Below, piece after piece: positions 9,035-18,791 of a DNA stretch of 26,375 nucleotides (positions within the stretch are counted from its first letter, which is position 1; every line of letters begins with the position of its first letter). This stretch comes from Chromera velia. Its lineage: Eukaryota > Sar > Chromeraceae. The DNA lies in NCBI GenBank assembly GCA_018398765.1, contig JAHBMJ010001767.1, positions 1 through 26,375 on the forward strand. The letters are read 5' to 3'. The position numbers and the translations under genes are program-made. The notes below the pieces were generated by a model, which saw nothing but the letters and a program-made list of their open reading frames with translations, ran no database searches and had not been told where the DNA came from.

Positions 9035-9737
9035 AAGCACGGCATTGCATGACAATGCATAACAAAGAAATGCCAAAGAACAGAACACACCAAAGAATAG
9101 TACACGTACGGAAGGGAACCAGGAAAGACGATGCCAAATCAAGTATAAAACAGGATGTACAGACGAACATAAAGCTCAAGCTCAAGCTCCCATCATTGTC
9201 CACAAGAATTATGTGAAAAGCTTTCAACATGAAGAGAAAACACGGAGCAGACTCCTCGTATGAAATACAAAGAGATCCAAAAAACTGAATGAGCTCTCAA
9301 ACATGTATTAAAAAGGCTCCACGAATAACAGACAAACATGCTAACATGCAAAAAAACAACAAAAAAAACCATATACCATCAGAACCGAAGTTGACTACCA
9401 CGTATATGTATGCAAAAACGAAACGAACCATAAAATAAACACTCTCACAGCATAGACGCCTACGCTGCCTGCTTAGCTCCTCCCTCCACAAACACCTCCC
9501 GATCGTGGGAGAGCTGTGTGGACAGCTCCTGCCCCAGGAGAGATGCCGGCTGGAAAGGGCCGCGCTGACCCCTATCATGGAAAGCAGAGATCAGGATATT
9601 GATCACCATATACCTTTGCAGCGTGCAGCCTAAGATTTTCTAATACTGATCAGTCAGACAAGACCGCACAGACTGAGTGTTTATGCTCCCCCCTGATGCC
9701 ACACCTGCCGGATTTATTGCAACGGTAACAAATTCCT

Positions 9738-12700
9738 TGACAAAAGAGACCGTTTCCTTGTCAGGGCGTCGCCCAACCAAATGACTTGAAAACGAGAGGG
9801 ACGAAACGAAGCCCTACCAAACGTACAGCTGCTGTATACTTCTGTGTCTTCTCCTCACTCCTCATCCTGGCTGCTGCCCCTGCTGTTTTTCAAATTGCTC
9901 ATATACATTCATGTACGCAGGCGGGCAGCATCAAAAGAAATGGGAAAAGTGATAGACACATCAGCAACCATCGTATCACCTGTCGAAAGAAAGGCAAAGA
10001 TATCTACTCGCTTGTGGTGGCGATCAGGGAGGCGGCTATCTGTAGCGACCCCCAGATGCCCAAAAGTGGTCTCCTCTAAGATATGAGTATGACGGAGATC
10101 CCACAGAATCTCCATGATTCAGAAGGCACCCTTTACCTGTTCATACCTCCATACCACCCCCCCTTCATTTGGGCACTTCTGAGCATGGTGGCCCCGAACA
10201 TCTAGCACGGCCCTACACGCACAAACCCCCGCCCTCCACATCTCAAGGATCGACAGGCCCAGCCTGATACAAAGAGCCACACGGTAGACAGCAAGGGGGA
10301 AACAAAGCCAGCGTGAGGACGGGATGGCGCTCAACCAGCTCGACACTCCATTACCAGAGCATGAATGCAACCAAACATGCTCTTCTAGTACCGGCAGACG
10401 ATAAAAAAGCCATGTATGGCACACGCGATTCAGGGCATCCCCGACCTTCTACTGAATGTACCAGTCTCCGTGGGACCACCAACACTGCGAATCCAGCCTG
10501 CGATTAATCGTCCCACGGCTTACGAAGGGGATGGTCTGCCTTGAGCTCGCTTGAGCTTGATGTCTTTCATCATCCGCTGAGCCCTCTCGAAGGCATCTTT
10601 ACATACGACCAGCCAAGGGAGTGAAAGAAAAGCTTGCTGGTGGTCCTGGACAGAGACCGCGGGGCCCAGAAACGACTGTCCAGCCAGTTGAGCAACCACT
10701 GCTTCCAAAGTGATCGCGTAGGACCCCACCACCATATAGCCCCACTAACCCCGCTGCTGCAGTTGTGTTAAAGCAAGTGAGCCCCAACCCCTAGCCCAAC
10801 CCCCCCTGGTACTATGGTAGGTATGCTTGCTCGCTCACCTGCTCCCACTCCATTGGGGAGAACCCCATCACCTTTGCCCACGACTCCCCCAACTCTCTAT
10901 TCACCGACGCCCAGTCAGCGTATTGCATCACATCCCCCATGATACGGGTGAGATAGATGAGCTTTGGCAACATACAAAAACAAAAAAGGAGATGCGCCCC
11001 CTGTGGGTCACCGTACTCCTCAATCGCTTTCCCCAACGCCTTCACCTTATCCACCTTCTCCTGGAAATGGGCCAAAAGGGGTGGCAGCACCCTGCTCCTT
11101 TGACGCATGCAGCCAACTTTACCTCTGTCGGCCAATAATCGGGTCTGAAGTCTCTTGTCCGTCTTGAAGGTCTACAGGTTCAAAACTGCGGAGTCCTAGT
11201 GCGGAGTCCTGAACCTCTGAGCAAACGGACTTTTCCCACAAAAAAATGTTACCATAAAAAACGTTCTGTTAGATGTCTTCTGATGGTTTTAGAAGATATG
11301 TGACAGAGCGTTTTCTCGGTTTTGACTTTTTTTTTGGGAGTACACTTTTGGGGCTCTGGAGGAGACGGCTGTTGCTAGGTCACCTCAGCTTGCAGGCTGT
11401 TGCTGTTGCTATTGCTGAAGTGGAGCTTGTAGGCTAGCTTGCAGGTGGGTCCAGTGAATACCAACCGTCTTGATCTTGTTTCCAACGTCTTTTTGCTTGC
11501 TGCTGCTCCTCCTGTTCAAGCAGGGAAAGGCTGCGGGCCTTATCTAGGTGTTAAAGTACTGCTGCCCTCATCGCTCTCCTTACTCTTTCCTTACATGTCA
11601 TAGTCTTGGGAGCCCCGCGGTTAACCCCTAGGTCAGCCGCTGCTTCTTAGGCTCTTGGTCTTTTCTTTGGGACCTTGTGTGCACAGAATAAGCTAGACAG
11701 AAGTGTTTCCTTGACTGCACAAAGCGTAAACGCCCATCCCTCCGTGTTTGCAGGTGTTAGTGGACGGAGACTTGGGGACACCTACAGGTCAGTTAAGGAA
11801 GCGCGGCTCACTCTCTCACTTTGTATGATGATTTACTTACCATCCAGGTTCTTTGTTCTGCTAGGAGCTTGACAGAAACGCACAAGGGAGGTCACTGAGA
11901 GAGGGTCGATGGAAAGTCTGCTAGAGCCTCTATTTTTTGACCGCCTCTTCTGAAGCTTTGCACAGCTCTCAGTCGTGCCAGACATTTTCCTACCCAGACC
12001 AATCGCTCAGCTTTCATGCATTTAAATGTCTTCTACTTGCTCCGTGTGTGTCAGTCTTTGAAAGCGGTCCATACTATCCCGACACAAGTGCTCCTTACTC
12101 GCTCATCCTTTCTCATTTGTGGCACTTCGTACTGGTCTTCGTCTAAACATCTGGATCTACCTACGGACCTGTCCTTCTTTTTTACAGTTTCTCATTAACA
12201 TACGCAGAACGATTTACAAGCTTTTGCACTGTGTAGTGTGAGTTCTTTGTGAAAAGAATTATGTTGTCTCTGTGCTCTGTTCTTCGAAATCCTCTCTAAC
12301 TTCTACTGACCGCCTCCTGTCCGGTCTGACCAGCCTAGCTGTGAAGCCCTCCTTCCTGCACTGTTTCCCTTGCAGAAGAAGCAATTCTTTGTAGTTGATT
12401 GGCGGCACTAAACATTGCTTTTGAGCATATCCATTAGTGTTGTGCCTGTGTATTTCTTTGCAGGTAACAACTTCAACATTCACTAACTTCTACATACCGC
12501 AGTGATCATAATTTTTCCGACTTTACACCCTAGCTAATCAACCAGTCTTTTGAGCACATTTGAGCAGATTCGCACAGGAGTAACGATTTTAAATACTTTG
12601 AAAGGCTCTAGATTGCTTTAAGCAACCTAGTTTTACTTTATAATGAAGCTAGAATATAGTAAATTTAAAAGTCACTTTGAATTCCACTAAGTCCTACTTT

Positions 12701-14160
12701 GGAGTCCACTCTGTTGAAAGTCCATCAAAGACGGGACGATTCCTGGAAGGCAGGTATGAGGACATAATTGTTGCATGTATCACCATAGGGGGGAGTGAAC
12801 AGAAGTCTTACCTGGATGAAACGTTAGGCCAAACTCTTGTAGGCGGGCGGTGCTGACTCTTCAGGCATGAAGAATGTTGTCGTCTTGGTAGTGGGTCGAG
12901 CAGTGGGAAAACCATAGATACATTGTCCATAAATGCCCCAACAAAACACCCCTTACCTCCGTGCTTTCTCTGCAGATCGCTGAGAAGGCATCCAAGGGAG
13001 GGCTTCAGCCCCAGACAGAAAAAGAGGGGCCCTGCAACGTCTCCCTGCTGTACCCCCTCCTCCTACTTGATCTTCCGAAGCACGCACCCCTGATTTCGGA
13101 AGACCGGGTCCAAAGGAATGCCATATCAGAGTACGAAAAACGGATACAGGTGTGGAAAATCGGTATACAGCTCATCTATGAGTACCTGGCGGTCACATGC
13201 ATTAAATGCATTCTCTGCGTCGAGGTTCAGGACCGTCGACGAGGAAAAGCACTGCAAACACGTTTGTATGCTATTAAAAAGCTTTTCCATCCCTGCTCGC
13301 GTCCGGACTTCGAACTGAAGAGGGCTTAGGTGTGTTTCAAACTCCTTCCCGTACTCCAGCAAGATAGACCTGGTCACCCATCTCCGCAAGACATGCGCCA
13401 CCACAATCAGGCGGACTTTTGACCCCTGGGCGTCTTTCCTCAGTACAAAACATCTCCCCTCTGCTAGCAGCGTAAGGAATCCTATAGGTGTGTCCCCTTT
13501 GCCAGGCAGGTTGCTATACGAAGGATCCGTGCTTATAATGAGCCATCTCTGAGAAAGAAGAACAACAGATGTTCATAATATCATCCTGTGACTCCCTGGG
13601 CTGACCCTCTTGGCGCGGATCACACCGCCTCTAGAAGATTCTCCTGAGAAAGGGAGAAAGATTGAGACTGGACTGTGACTGGGATTGAGACTGTGTCTGC
13701 TGCGCTTGACGGAGGCGGAGAAGGGTCGCTCTGCGCGGGTCTACCATCTTTCTAAAGGTCGCTACTGTAGCTGCCGCAGGCGTAACATCGAGTGACTGGA
13801 GCCGCAATGCTACTTTCAATAGTGCCCTTTCCTCTACCAGGCCCTTCACCTGTTTCCTTTTTGACTTTAAATCGTCCTCTGCTCATTGTTGCACAGATCT
13901 GCGGGACCTCTGCTCTCTCCCTCTCTGCTGTCGTTCCTACAACAAGACCATGTCGTCCCGCAAAAGCCTCACTAAGCCCCCGAAATCGCCCTCCCAAAAA
14001 GCCTTGATCTTCCTGCGTCTGGCCGCAAAAGAGGCCTGCCCCCCTCTTCTGTCTTGCCTAAGGAAAAGAGAGGGGAAATACGTAAGGAGCTTCCATGCTC
14101 GCTCCGCCCTAACCGCACTTTCGTCTCCAAGGCGGTCGACTATCTCCTTAAGCACTGCAG
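9738..14160 (-). pseudogene. Reverse transcriptase with C-terminal Cys/His and PD-(D/E)XK-like domain, decayed
   Basis: Read from 14160 downwards, the pieces come in the order of the family. WKLLTYFPSLFL and LVEERALLKVALRLQSLDV (pre-RT region) are followed by RLIVVAHVLRRW, LNLDAENAFN (motif A, about 13221), EEGVQQGDVAGPLFFCLGL (motif B) and FMDNVSM (motif C, with the second catalytic Asp replaced by Asn). A non-RT block (about 11180-12720) intervenes, then the thumb region (11135-10812). The cluster CACRAVLDVRGHHAQKC (about 10190-10240) comes next, then VDIFAF, VADVSITFPI and KYTAAVRLVGLRFVPLVF, which match the catalytic strands and lysine of PD-(D/E)XK-like domains. Several stops and at least two frame changes make it non-functional. 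RT identity is firm; nuclease identity rests on family resemblance. Confidence 0.75.
11180..12720. other. ~1.5-kb non-RT block inside the RT pseudogene
   Basis: RT coding similarity breaks after the motif C region (near 12790-12720) and resumes with the thumb region at about 11135. The sequence between is AT-rich, with T runs, GTT/GCT-rich phrases (TTGCTGTTGCTATTGCTG at about 11399) and no recognisable protein on either strand. An 11-base phrase, TGCGGAGTCCT, is doubled at 11187-11213 close to one edge. It is probably a nested insertion, but no clear terminal repeats or duplication were found. Confidence 0.4.
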
Positions 14161-14224
14161 CTAAGGCAGAGCAGAGTCTCCCATCTACACGACGGACTGT
14201 TAAAATTTCTAAATCATCCTAGGC

Positions 14225-14562
14225 TTCTTCCCAGTCGACTAAATCCCAATAAACCCAGCGGCTAGTTTCAAACGTGTTCTAAACATCATTTTGAATGTTT
14301 TTAAAAGTTGAAAATTTGGTTGGTTATTGAGGTTAAAATGCTCGTAACCGGGTAACCTGTAACCTCTTTGTGTAATAAAGATAAAAAGAGGGTAACCCAA
14401 AGTAACCACGTAGCCTATACTTCAAAAACATCAGATTTCGATGTAATTTAACCAAGTGGAGCTCCAGGTTGCCGGACTAGCTCGCAAAAATTTGTTTTTG
14501 TTCATATTTTATGTTATTTTGGGCTCAAAATCTACCATAACCTTCCAGAGTGCCCCCCCCTA
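14225..14562. other. AT-rich block with repeated GGTAACC motifs
   Basis: The block lies between the RT start and the right inverted repeat. It contains several GGTAACC-type words (about 14343-14411) like those at the ends of the hAT-like element at 20553-21727. It also follows a CCTAGG at 14218, the first six bases of that element's terminus. No matching right end or 8-bp duplication was found, so relation to hAT is only suggested. Confidence 0.3.
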
Positions 14563-14624
14563 GCCCTTTCCAGCCGGCATCTCTCCTGGAGCGGGAGCTG
14601 TCCACACAGCTCTCCCACGATCGG

Positions 14625-14941
14625 CATCAAATTTCCTTTTAGACTAAGAACGTAGTCTAGTTGGAGACTTATCATACCTTACCTCCTTAAGTCCGTTAGT
14701 CAGAGTTCACTTCCAAGGACTCCATTCAAGCGATACAGGTAGACGAAGACTGTACGGCATGCTTCTATTTATTTCTGTATCGCAAGTCTATTATTTCTTT
14801 CTCTGTATTGCCAGTCTGTCACTTAATTCTCTTAGTGTACTTTATTAATGCCGGCCGGGCTTAGTATTGCGAAGTTAGTTTCCCAGTCCCAGTTCTAGCA
14901 AGTTTAGCGGGTGATCAAGTTGGCGTACAAGCCATAACGTA
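14625..14941. mobile_element. 317-base insertion with 8-bp target duplication
   Basis: ACGATCGG flanks the block at 14617-14624 and 14942-14949. The left inverted repeat has the uninterrupted sequence, with one copy (CCGATCGT at 9499-9506), so it serves as the empty site. An 8-bp duplication is typical of hAT transposons. Yet the ends (CATCAAAT... and ...ATAACGTA) do not form clear inverted repeats, so the class is uncertain. No coding content. Confidence 0.65.
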
Positions 14942-15588
14942 ACGATCGGGAGGTGTTTATGCAGGGAGGGGCTGGGCAGGCAGCGTAGGCGTCTACGCTG
15001 TGAGAGTGTTTGTTTTATGGTTTGTTTCGTTTTTGTATGCATGTGGTAGTCAACTTCGATTCTGACGGATTCTGATGGTATATGGTTTTCTTTGTTGGTT
15101 TTATGTGCCCTCTTTATGTATTAGCATGTTCATCTGTGATCCGTGGGGCCTTTTTTATACGTGTTTGAGAGCTCATTCGGTTTTTTGGATCTCTTTGTAT
15201 TTTGTACGAGGAGTCTGCTCTGTGTTTTCTCTTCATGTCGAAAGCTTCTCACGTTCTTGTAGACAATGACAGGAGCTTAAGCTTGAGCTTTATACTCGTC
15301 TGTACGTCCTGTTTTGTACTCGATTTGGCATCGTCTTTCTTAGTTCCCTTCCGTACATTACGGTACATGTGCTATTCTTTGGTATGTTCTGTTCTTCGGC
15401 ATTTCTTTGTTATGCATCGTCGTGTAACACCGTGCTTCCGCTTGAGCATGCTACCGCAGAGTTCGTTTTCCTGTATTTTGCTGATCAATTGCTGCAGCCA
15501 AGTCGTATTGTTAAGCCGCCCTAGGATTTTTACGGTGCTCTGACTTTCTAGCTCCTAGCGTACCTATGCATGTCGAACTTCACTGGTG

Positions 15589-15595
15589 TTTTATA
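15589..15595 (-). promoter_or_regulatory. TATAAAA box in the right inverted repeat, upstream of the RT
   Basis: TTTTATA on the plus strand reads TATAAAA on the minus strand and is the counterpart of the left-repeat box. It faces the minus-strand RT gene, so this repeat could act as the element's promoter. Function is inferred from position and conservation only. Confidence 0.35.
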
Positions 15596-15622
15596 CCGGG
15601 CGGTGAGCTCTGTGATGAGAGA

Positions 15623-15636
15623 GCCAGGCGGGACGT
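15623..15636. repeat. Right 14-bp flanking direct repeat (candidate TSD)
   Basis: GCCAGGCGGGACGT is an exact match to 8425-8438 in the same orientation. It begins 4 bases outside the right inverted repeat. The base on each outer side differs between the two copies, so the match ends at 14 bp. Confidence 0.6.
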
Positions 15637-16037
15637 ATAGAGAGCCCGTTTGATCTCATTTTAAATAAAATTTAATTGGGAGGATAGCTAGTAAACGCTT
15701 GTCATTTCAGCTCCTACTTTATGATTATTTCCACATGCAAGACTAGCAACAGGTAGCAACAGGATAATTTTAAGATGATTTTAAATTTTAATGTAAATCT
15801 AAGTGTTATCTGAAGAAAGAAAAAAAATATATTATGTATCATTTTTTTTTTTTGTGCTGCCTGCCGAGCTAGAACTCTGTCTTCTGTGAGCTGTCTTCTG
15901 TCTTCTGCAAGCTGCGCTCTCAGAGCGAATCGGAACGAAAGCTTCCTGAGAAGAAAAGGTGAAGAGACGGCAAAGTTTTGGACACACGTGCAACAGTCAA
16001 AAATCCTTAGCTGTCTCACTTTTTCTTTGTGGTCAGA
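15637..16037 (+). other. AT-rich flank and probable LINE 5' UTR
   Basis: The first ~240 bases are AT-rich with A and T runs and no gene. From about 15860 the composition changes to TCTTCTG/GAGCTG-type short repeats leading to the ORF1 ATG at 16038; this is taken as the LINE 5' UTR. No target-site duplication pairing this side with the tail at 25184 was found. Confidence 0.4.
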
Positions 16038-16997
16038 ATGACAGAACAGGAGGAAAGAGACGCAGAGATGAACTTTCTTAGACTGAAGTGCCCTGGCCTC
16101 TCTAATATCAGCTCAGACGAAGAAGGGACCTACAAGGAGATGCTGAAGGACAGGAAGAAGATGCCCGAGCAGCCAGCTCTCATGGAAGGTGCCATAGAAA
16201 GGCTACTCCGTGAAAGCGAGGCTCGAACAGAAGAGAAATTGGGAGGAAAGATCCAGGGACTGAAAGACAGTATAGAAGAGATGGGGGAGCATCAAAGAAA
16301 GATGCAGCAGACAGTGAACGATCACGAAACGAGACTGGGAAATTTGGAGAAGGAACAGAAAAGATCGGCCAAGGAGAAGGTGGAAGAGGAGAGGAGAATC
16401 TGCTCTCAGGTTGTTCTTGGACTGAAACTGCCCAAGAAAGACATCCGCATACATGCAAAGAATTTTATCTACACAGCAGCACTCAATCCCAATGGGGCGA
16501 GAAAAGATACCCGACTGCAGGCTGCAGCGTTTGCTGAGACGATGTTCCAGGCATTCCAGGGGGTGATGTCGATGAACCATCAGTCATGGAGGTCAATGAC
16601 GAAGTTGGTCTTCAGTGCGGAAACAGTAGCAAGGGATTTTGACTCCCTCTTTGATAAACAGAACAACATGCAGCACCTAAAAACAGGAGACTAACTCCGC
16701 TGTGTGATCCTAAGGACGAAGGAGCAGACAGACACGGCAATAAAAAAGTGGGCAGTGAGAGTGATGGGAGATGCAGCTTCCAGCGATCAGAAGAAAGAAG
16801 AGGCGAGGAAGGCCCTTCAGAGACTAGGCATTCCCCTCTCAGAGCAACCCCAACCGAGAGCCCCAGAGGGAGATGGAGATCTCGTGATGAGGGGAACAGA
16901 GAGAGATGGCCAGCAAACAGGAATCCCAAAACCGAGCCCCAGGATTAAACAGAAGAGAAAGAAGAGGATGCAGGTGCAGAACGGAAGTGCAGAGTAG
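16038..16997 (+). pseudogene. LINE ORF1 protein, one internal stop
   Basis: The ATG at 16038 starts a charged protein. Residues about 45-120 form a strong coiled-coil candidate (for example IQGLKDSIEEMGEHQRKMQQ). A non-coil domain follows (ICSQVVLGLKLP to about residue 218) with the hydrophobic pattern of an L1-ORF1p-like RRM/C-terminal domain. TAA at 16692 interrupts it, and the same frame continues with CVILRTKEQTDTAIKKW to a basic tail (KPSPRIKQKRKKR) and TAG at 16995. L1-type ORF1 proteins trimerise by the coiled coil and coat the element's RNA; that role is assumed by analogy. No zinc knuckle is visible. Confidence 0.65.
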
Positions 16998-17054
16998 CAG
17001 CAGGCAAACGCCGGGGGGGAGGCCTTCGGGGTTGGCCGTTAACGGGGTTGGCAG

Positions 17055-18167
17055 TTGAAGGAAGAGAAGGGGGGAGGAAGAAAGAGAGAGGTCGGGAGCC
17101 GGCCTCCCCCCGGAAGAAGGCTCTCAAGGGAAAACGAGCAAGAAACGTTGATTGAGGAAGAAAAAAGATCGATAGAAGAGCTTAGAAAGAGAATAGAAAG
17201 GGTGATGGAAGCAAAGGAAATGTTGAAGAGAAGGGTGAAGTTGTTAGAGGCAGAGATGACCGAGTGGACAGTGAGAGACACGATAGAAAGGATAGAAAAG
17301 ATGGGGCTCGGGGAAGAACTGAGAAAAATCGAGAGACGGAGAACAAAGAGAGAGCATGCCAGGAAGGCTCCATCTGAGTCCGATGTTTTGAGAAGGAACA
17401 AGTTTTGGGTGTTGAGTGAGGAAGGGGAGGAGATGGAAGGAGGCACGCCGAATTATGAGACCATCTGTGGAGCCTCCAACGAGTTGCACACTCTTTCAAA
17501 AAAATTGTGCAAAAATTTTCACTCTTCCGCTCTGAATAGTCGAGACTCTTTTTCCTCTGTAAATTGGCTCGGCCGGCCTAAGCGCAGGGAGGAGAAGCTC
17601 ACTGGAGACCCCGAGCTGATGCAAGGGGGGGGGAGCGGGACTGCTTCGCGAGGGGCAGTCCCTATACAGGTGTGTCGATTAGACAAGCCTCGGCCACGTT
17701 CCTCGCTACCCTCCAACTCTTTTTCACACTCACTGAAAAAAGATGTAGACCAGTGTGCTCCCCCCCCCTTGTGCCCTCCTTTGCGTGCAGAGCGATGTGA
17801 AGGCGAGTGCACAGAGAAGGACGGGGCAACTCTGAACAGAGAAAGGACCAATCCACCCGCAGGGGAGATGGAGAGAAACCAAGTGAGAAAAGGGGGAGGA
17901 TTTTCGTTGGGAAGAAGGACAGGAGGGAAGGAGAGTCCAGGGGAGGACAAAAAAGAAAAAAGCGATTTTGTTCCCTTTCAGTTAGACCCCTGGGATGTAG
18001 ATTGTGGCCCTGCCAGAGAGAAAGAACCAGAAAACACCCTCGGGCATCCCAGATGTTTCTATAGCATACATCTATTCTCGATCAACACACCCGAGCAAGA
18101 CGAATCCCAGTTTGGCTTCTCTTTCTCCTCAGAATCGAAGGCTCGTCAGAGAAGGAGAATAGTTTAA
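17055..18167 (+). pseudogene. Charged coiled-coil reading frame between LINE ORF1 and endonuclease
   Basis: This 370-codon frame shares its phase with ORF1 but is separated from it by stops at 16995 and 17040. There is no ATG at its upstream end (first start-like codon TTG). Residues about 25-105 are rich in E, K and R with heptad-like leucines (RSIEELRKRIERVMEAKEML), indicating a coiled coil. The rest is low in hydrophobic residues and shows no known domain. It could be an extra ORF, an ORF2 N-terminal extension or a 5' leader open by chance. The endonuclease that follows is in another frame, so continuity is unproven. Confidence 0.4.
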
Positions 18168-18434
18168 TTCACAAAGACGAACAAATACGTGCCAACATAT
18201 GTTCATATATATGTTCTTCTCTTTTCTGTTCCGTTTGAGCTTCTTTGCCTCGTTGTCCCCCACCAGGTCCGTCTCCTTACAGCTTCACTACTTCTTCTGC
18301 GTCTTCCTCTTATTTTTCTTTTTCTTCTAAGTCTCTTGGTTTTTGTTTTCCTTTCCCCGGCACTGGCGGGAGAAAGAAAGAAGGCAGGAAAGGACAGAGA
18401 GGGAGGGGTGGGAAGAGGCCAGACCGCCGGGAGA

Positions 18435-18712
18435 TTTCTTTTTCTTCTTTTTCTTCTTCTTCTTCCTCCTCCTCCTCCTCTTCTTCTCCTCCTCCTATTC
18501 CCTCTTCTTCTTTTTCTTCTTCTTCTTCTTCTTCTTCTTCTTCTTCTTTTTCTTCTTCTTCTTCTTCTTCTTCTTCTTCTGCTTCTTCTTCTTCTGCTTC
18601 TTCTTCTTCTTCTTCTTCTTCTTCTTTTTCTTTTTCTTTTTCTTCTTCTTCTTCTTCTTCTTCTTCTTCTTCTTCTTCGTCTTCGTCTTCGTCTTCGTCT
18701 TCTTCTTCTTCT

Positions 18713-18744
<32 letters not shown>

Positions 18745-18777
18745 GTCTTCCTCTTCTTTCTTTTCTTTTTCGTCTTC
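18435..18777. repeat. (TTC)n microsatellite, ~340 bp
   Basis: The tract is a nearly pure TTC/TCC run with occasional GTC and TTTTC interruptions. In the frame that continues into the endonuclease start it encodes polyserine. The other five frames give polyphenylalanine, polyleucine, polylysine, polyarginine or polyglutamate and are artefacts. Confidence 0.95.
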
Positions 18778-18791
18778 CCCCGTGACAAACA

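Larger units (their letters stand above)
8474..9560 (+). repeat. Left inverted terminal repeat
   Basis: This segment is the reverse complement of 14563-15618 over nearly its whole length. Matching landmarks include TCATCACAGAGCTCACCG at the outer end, GGTACGCTAGGAGCTAGAAAG, the GAGCTTGAGCTTGAG-type run near 9180, and GATGCCGGCTGGAAAGGGC at the inner end. By eye, aligned parts are roughly 85-90% identical, mostly differing by transitions. It holds one private 375-base block (8660-9034) but lacks the 317-base block found in the right copy. No protein-coding frame is credible. Confidence 0.85.
14563..15618 (-). repeat. Right inverted terminal repeat
   Basis: The segment is the reverse complement of 8474-9560. 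It carries a private 317-base insertion with an 8-bp duplication (14617-14949) and a small internal duplication near 15058-15075. It lacks the left copy's 375-base block. Its conserved TATAAAA (15589-15595, minus strand) points towards the RT gene, which starts about 1.4 kb further on the same strand. Confidence 0.85.
8439..15622 (-). mobile_element. ~7.2-kb inverted-repeat-bounded RT/endonuclease element
   Basis: The unit comprises: flanking 14-bp direct repeat; ~1.1-kb inverted repeat (8474-9560); minus-strand RT/PD-(D/E)XK pseudogene (about 9738-14160) broken by a ~1.5-kb insertion; AT-rich sequence; matching inverted repeat (14563-15618); direct repeat. Both inverted repeats contain TATAAAA pointing inwards, and the right one is upstream of the RT on its strand. 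Inverted ends recall DIRS-like or Penelope-like elements, or large TIR transposons. However, the RT motifs and the C-terminal PD-(D/E)XK-like region fit neither DIRS (tyrosine recombinase) nor Penelope (GIY-YIG). A chance RT insertion inside an older fold-back transposon is the main alternative. Confidence 0.5.

Noticed and set aside
15202-15543. Cys- and Phe-rich 113-codon frame in the right inverted repeat
   Set aside because: The left repeat copy does not preserve the frame (indels and a 375-base block), so it is not under coding selection.
8474-15618. The two ~1.1-kb repeats as LTRs of one retrovirus-like element
   Set aside because: They are inverted, not direct, do not begin with TG and end with CA, and no gag, protease, integrase or RNase H was seen between them.
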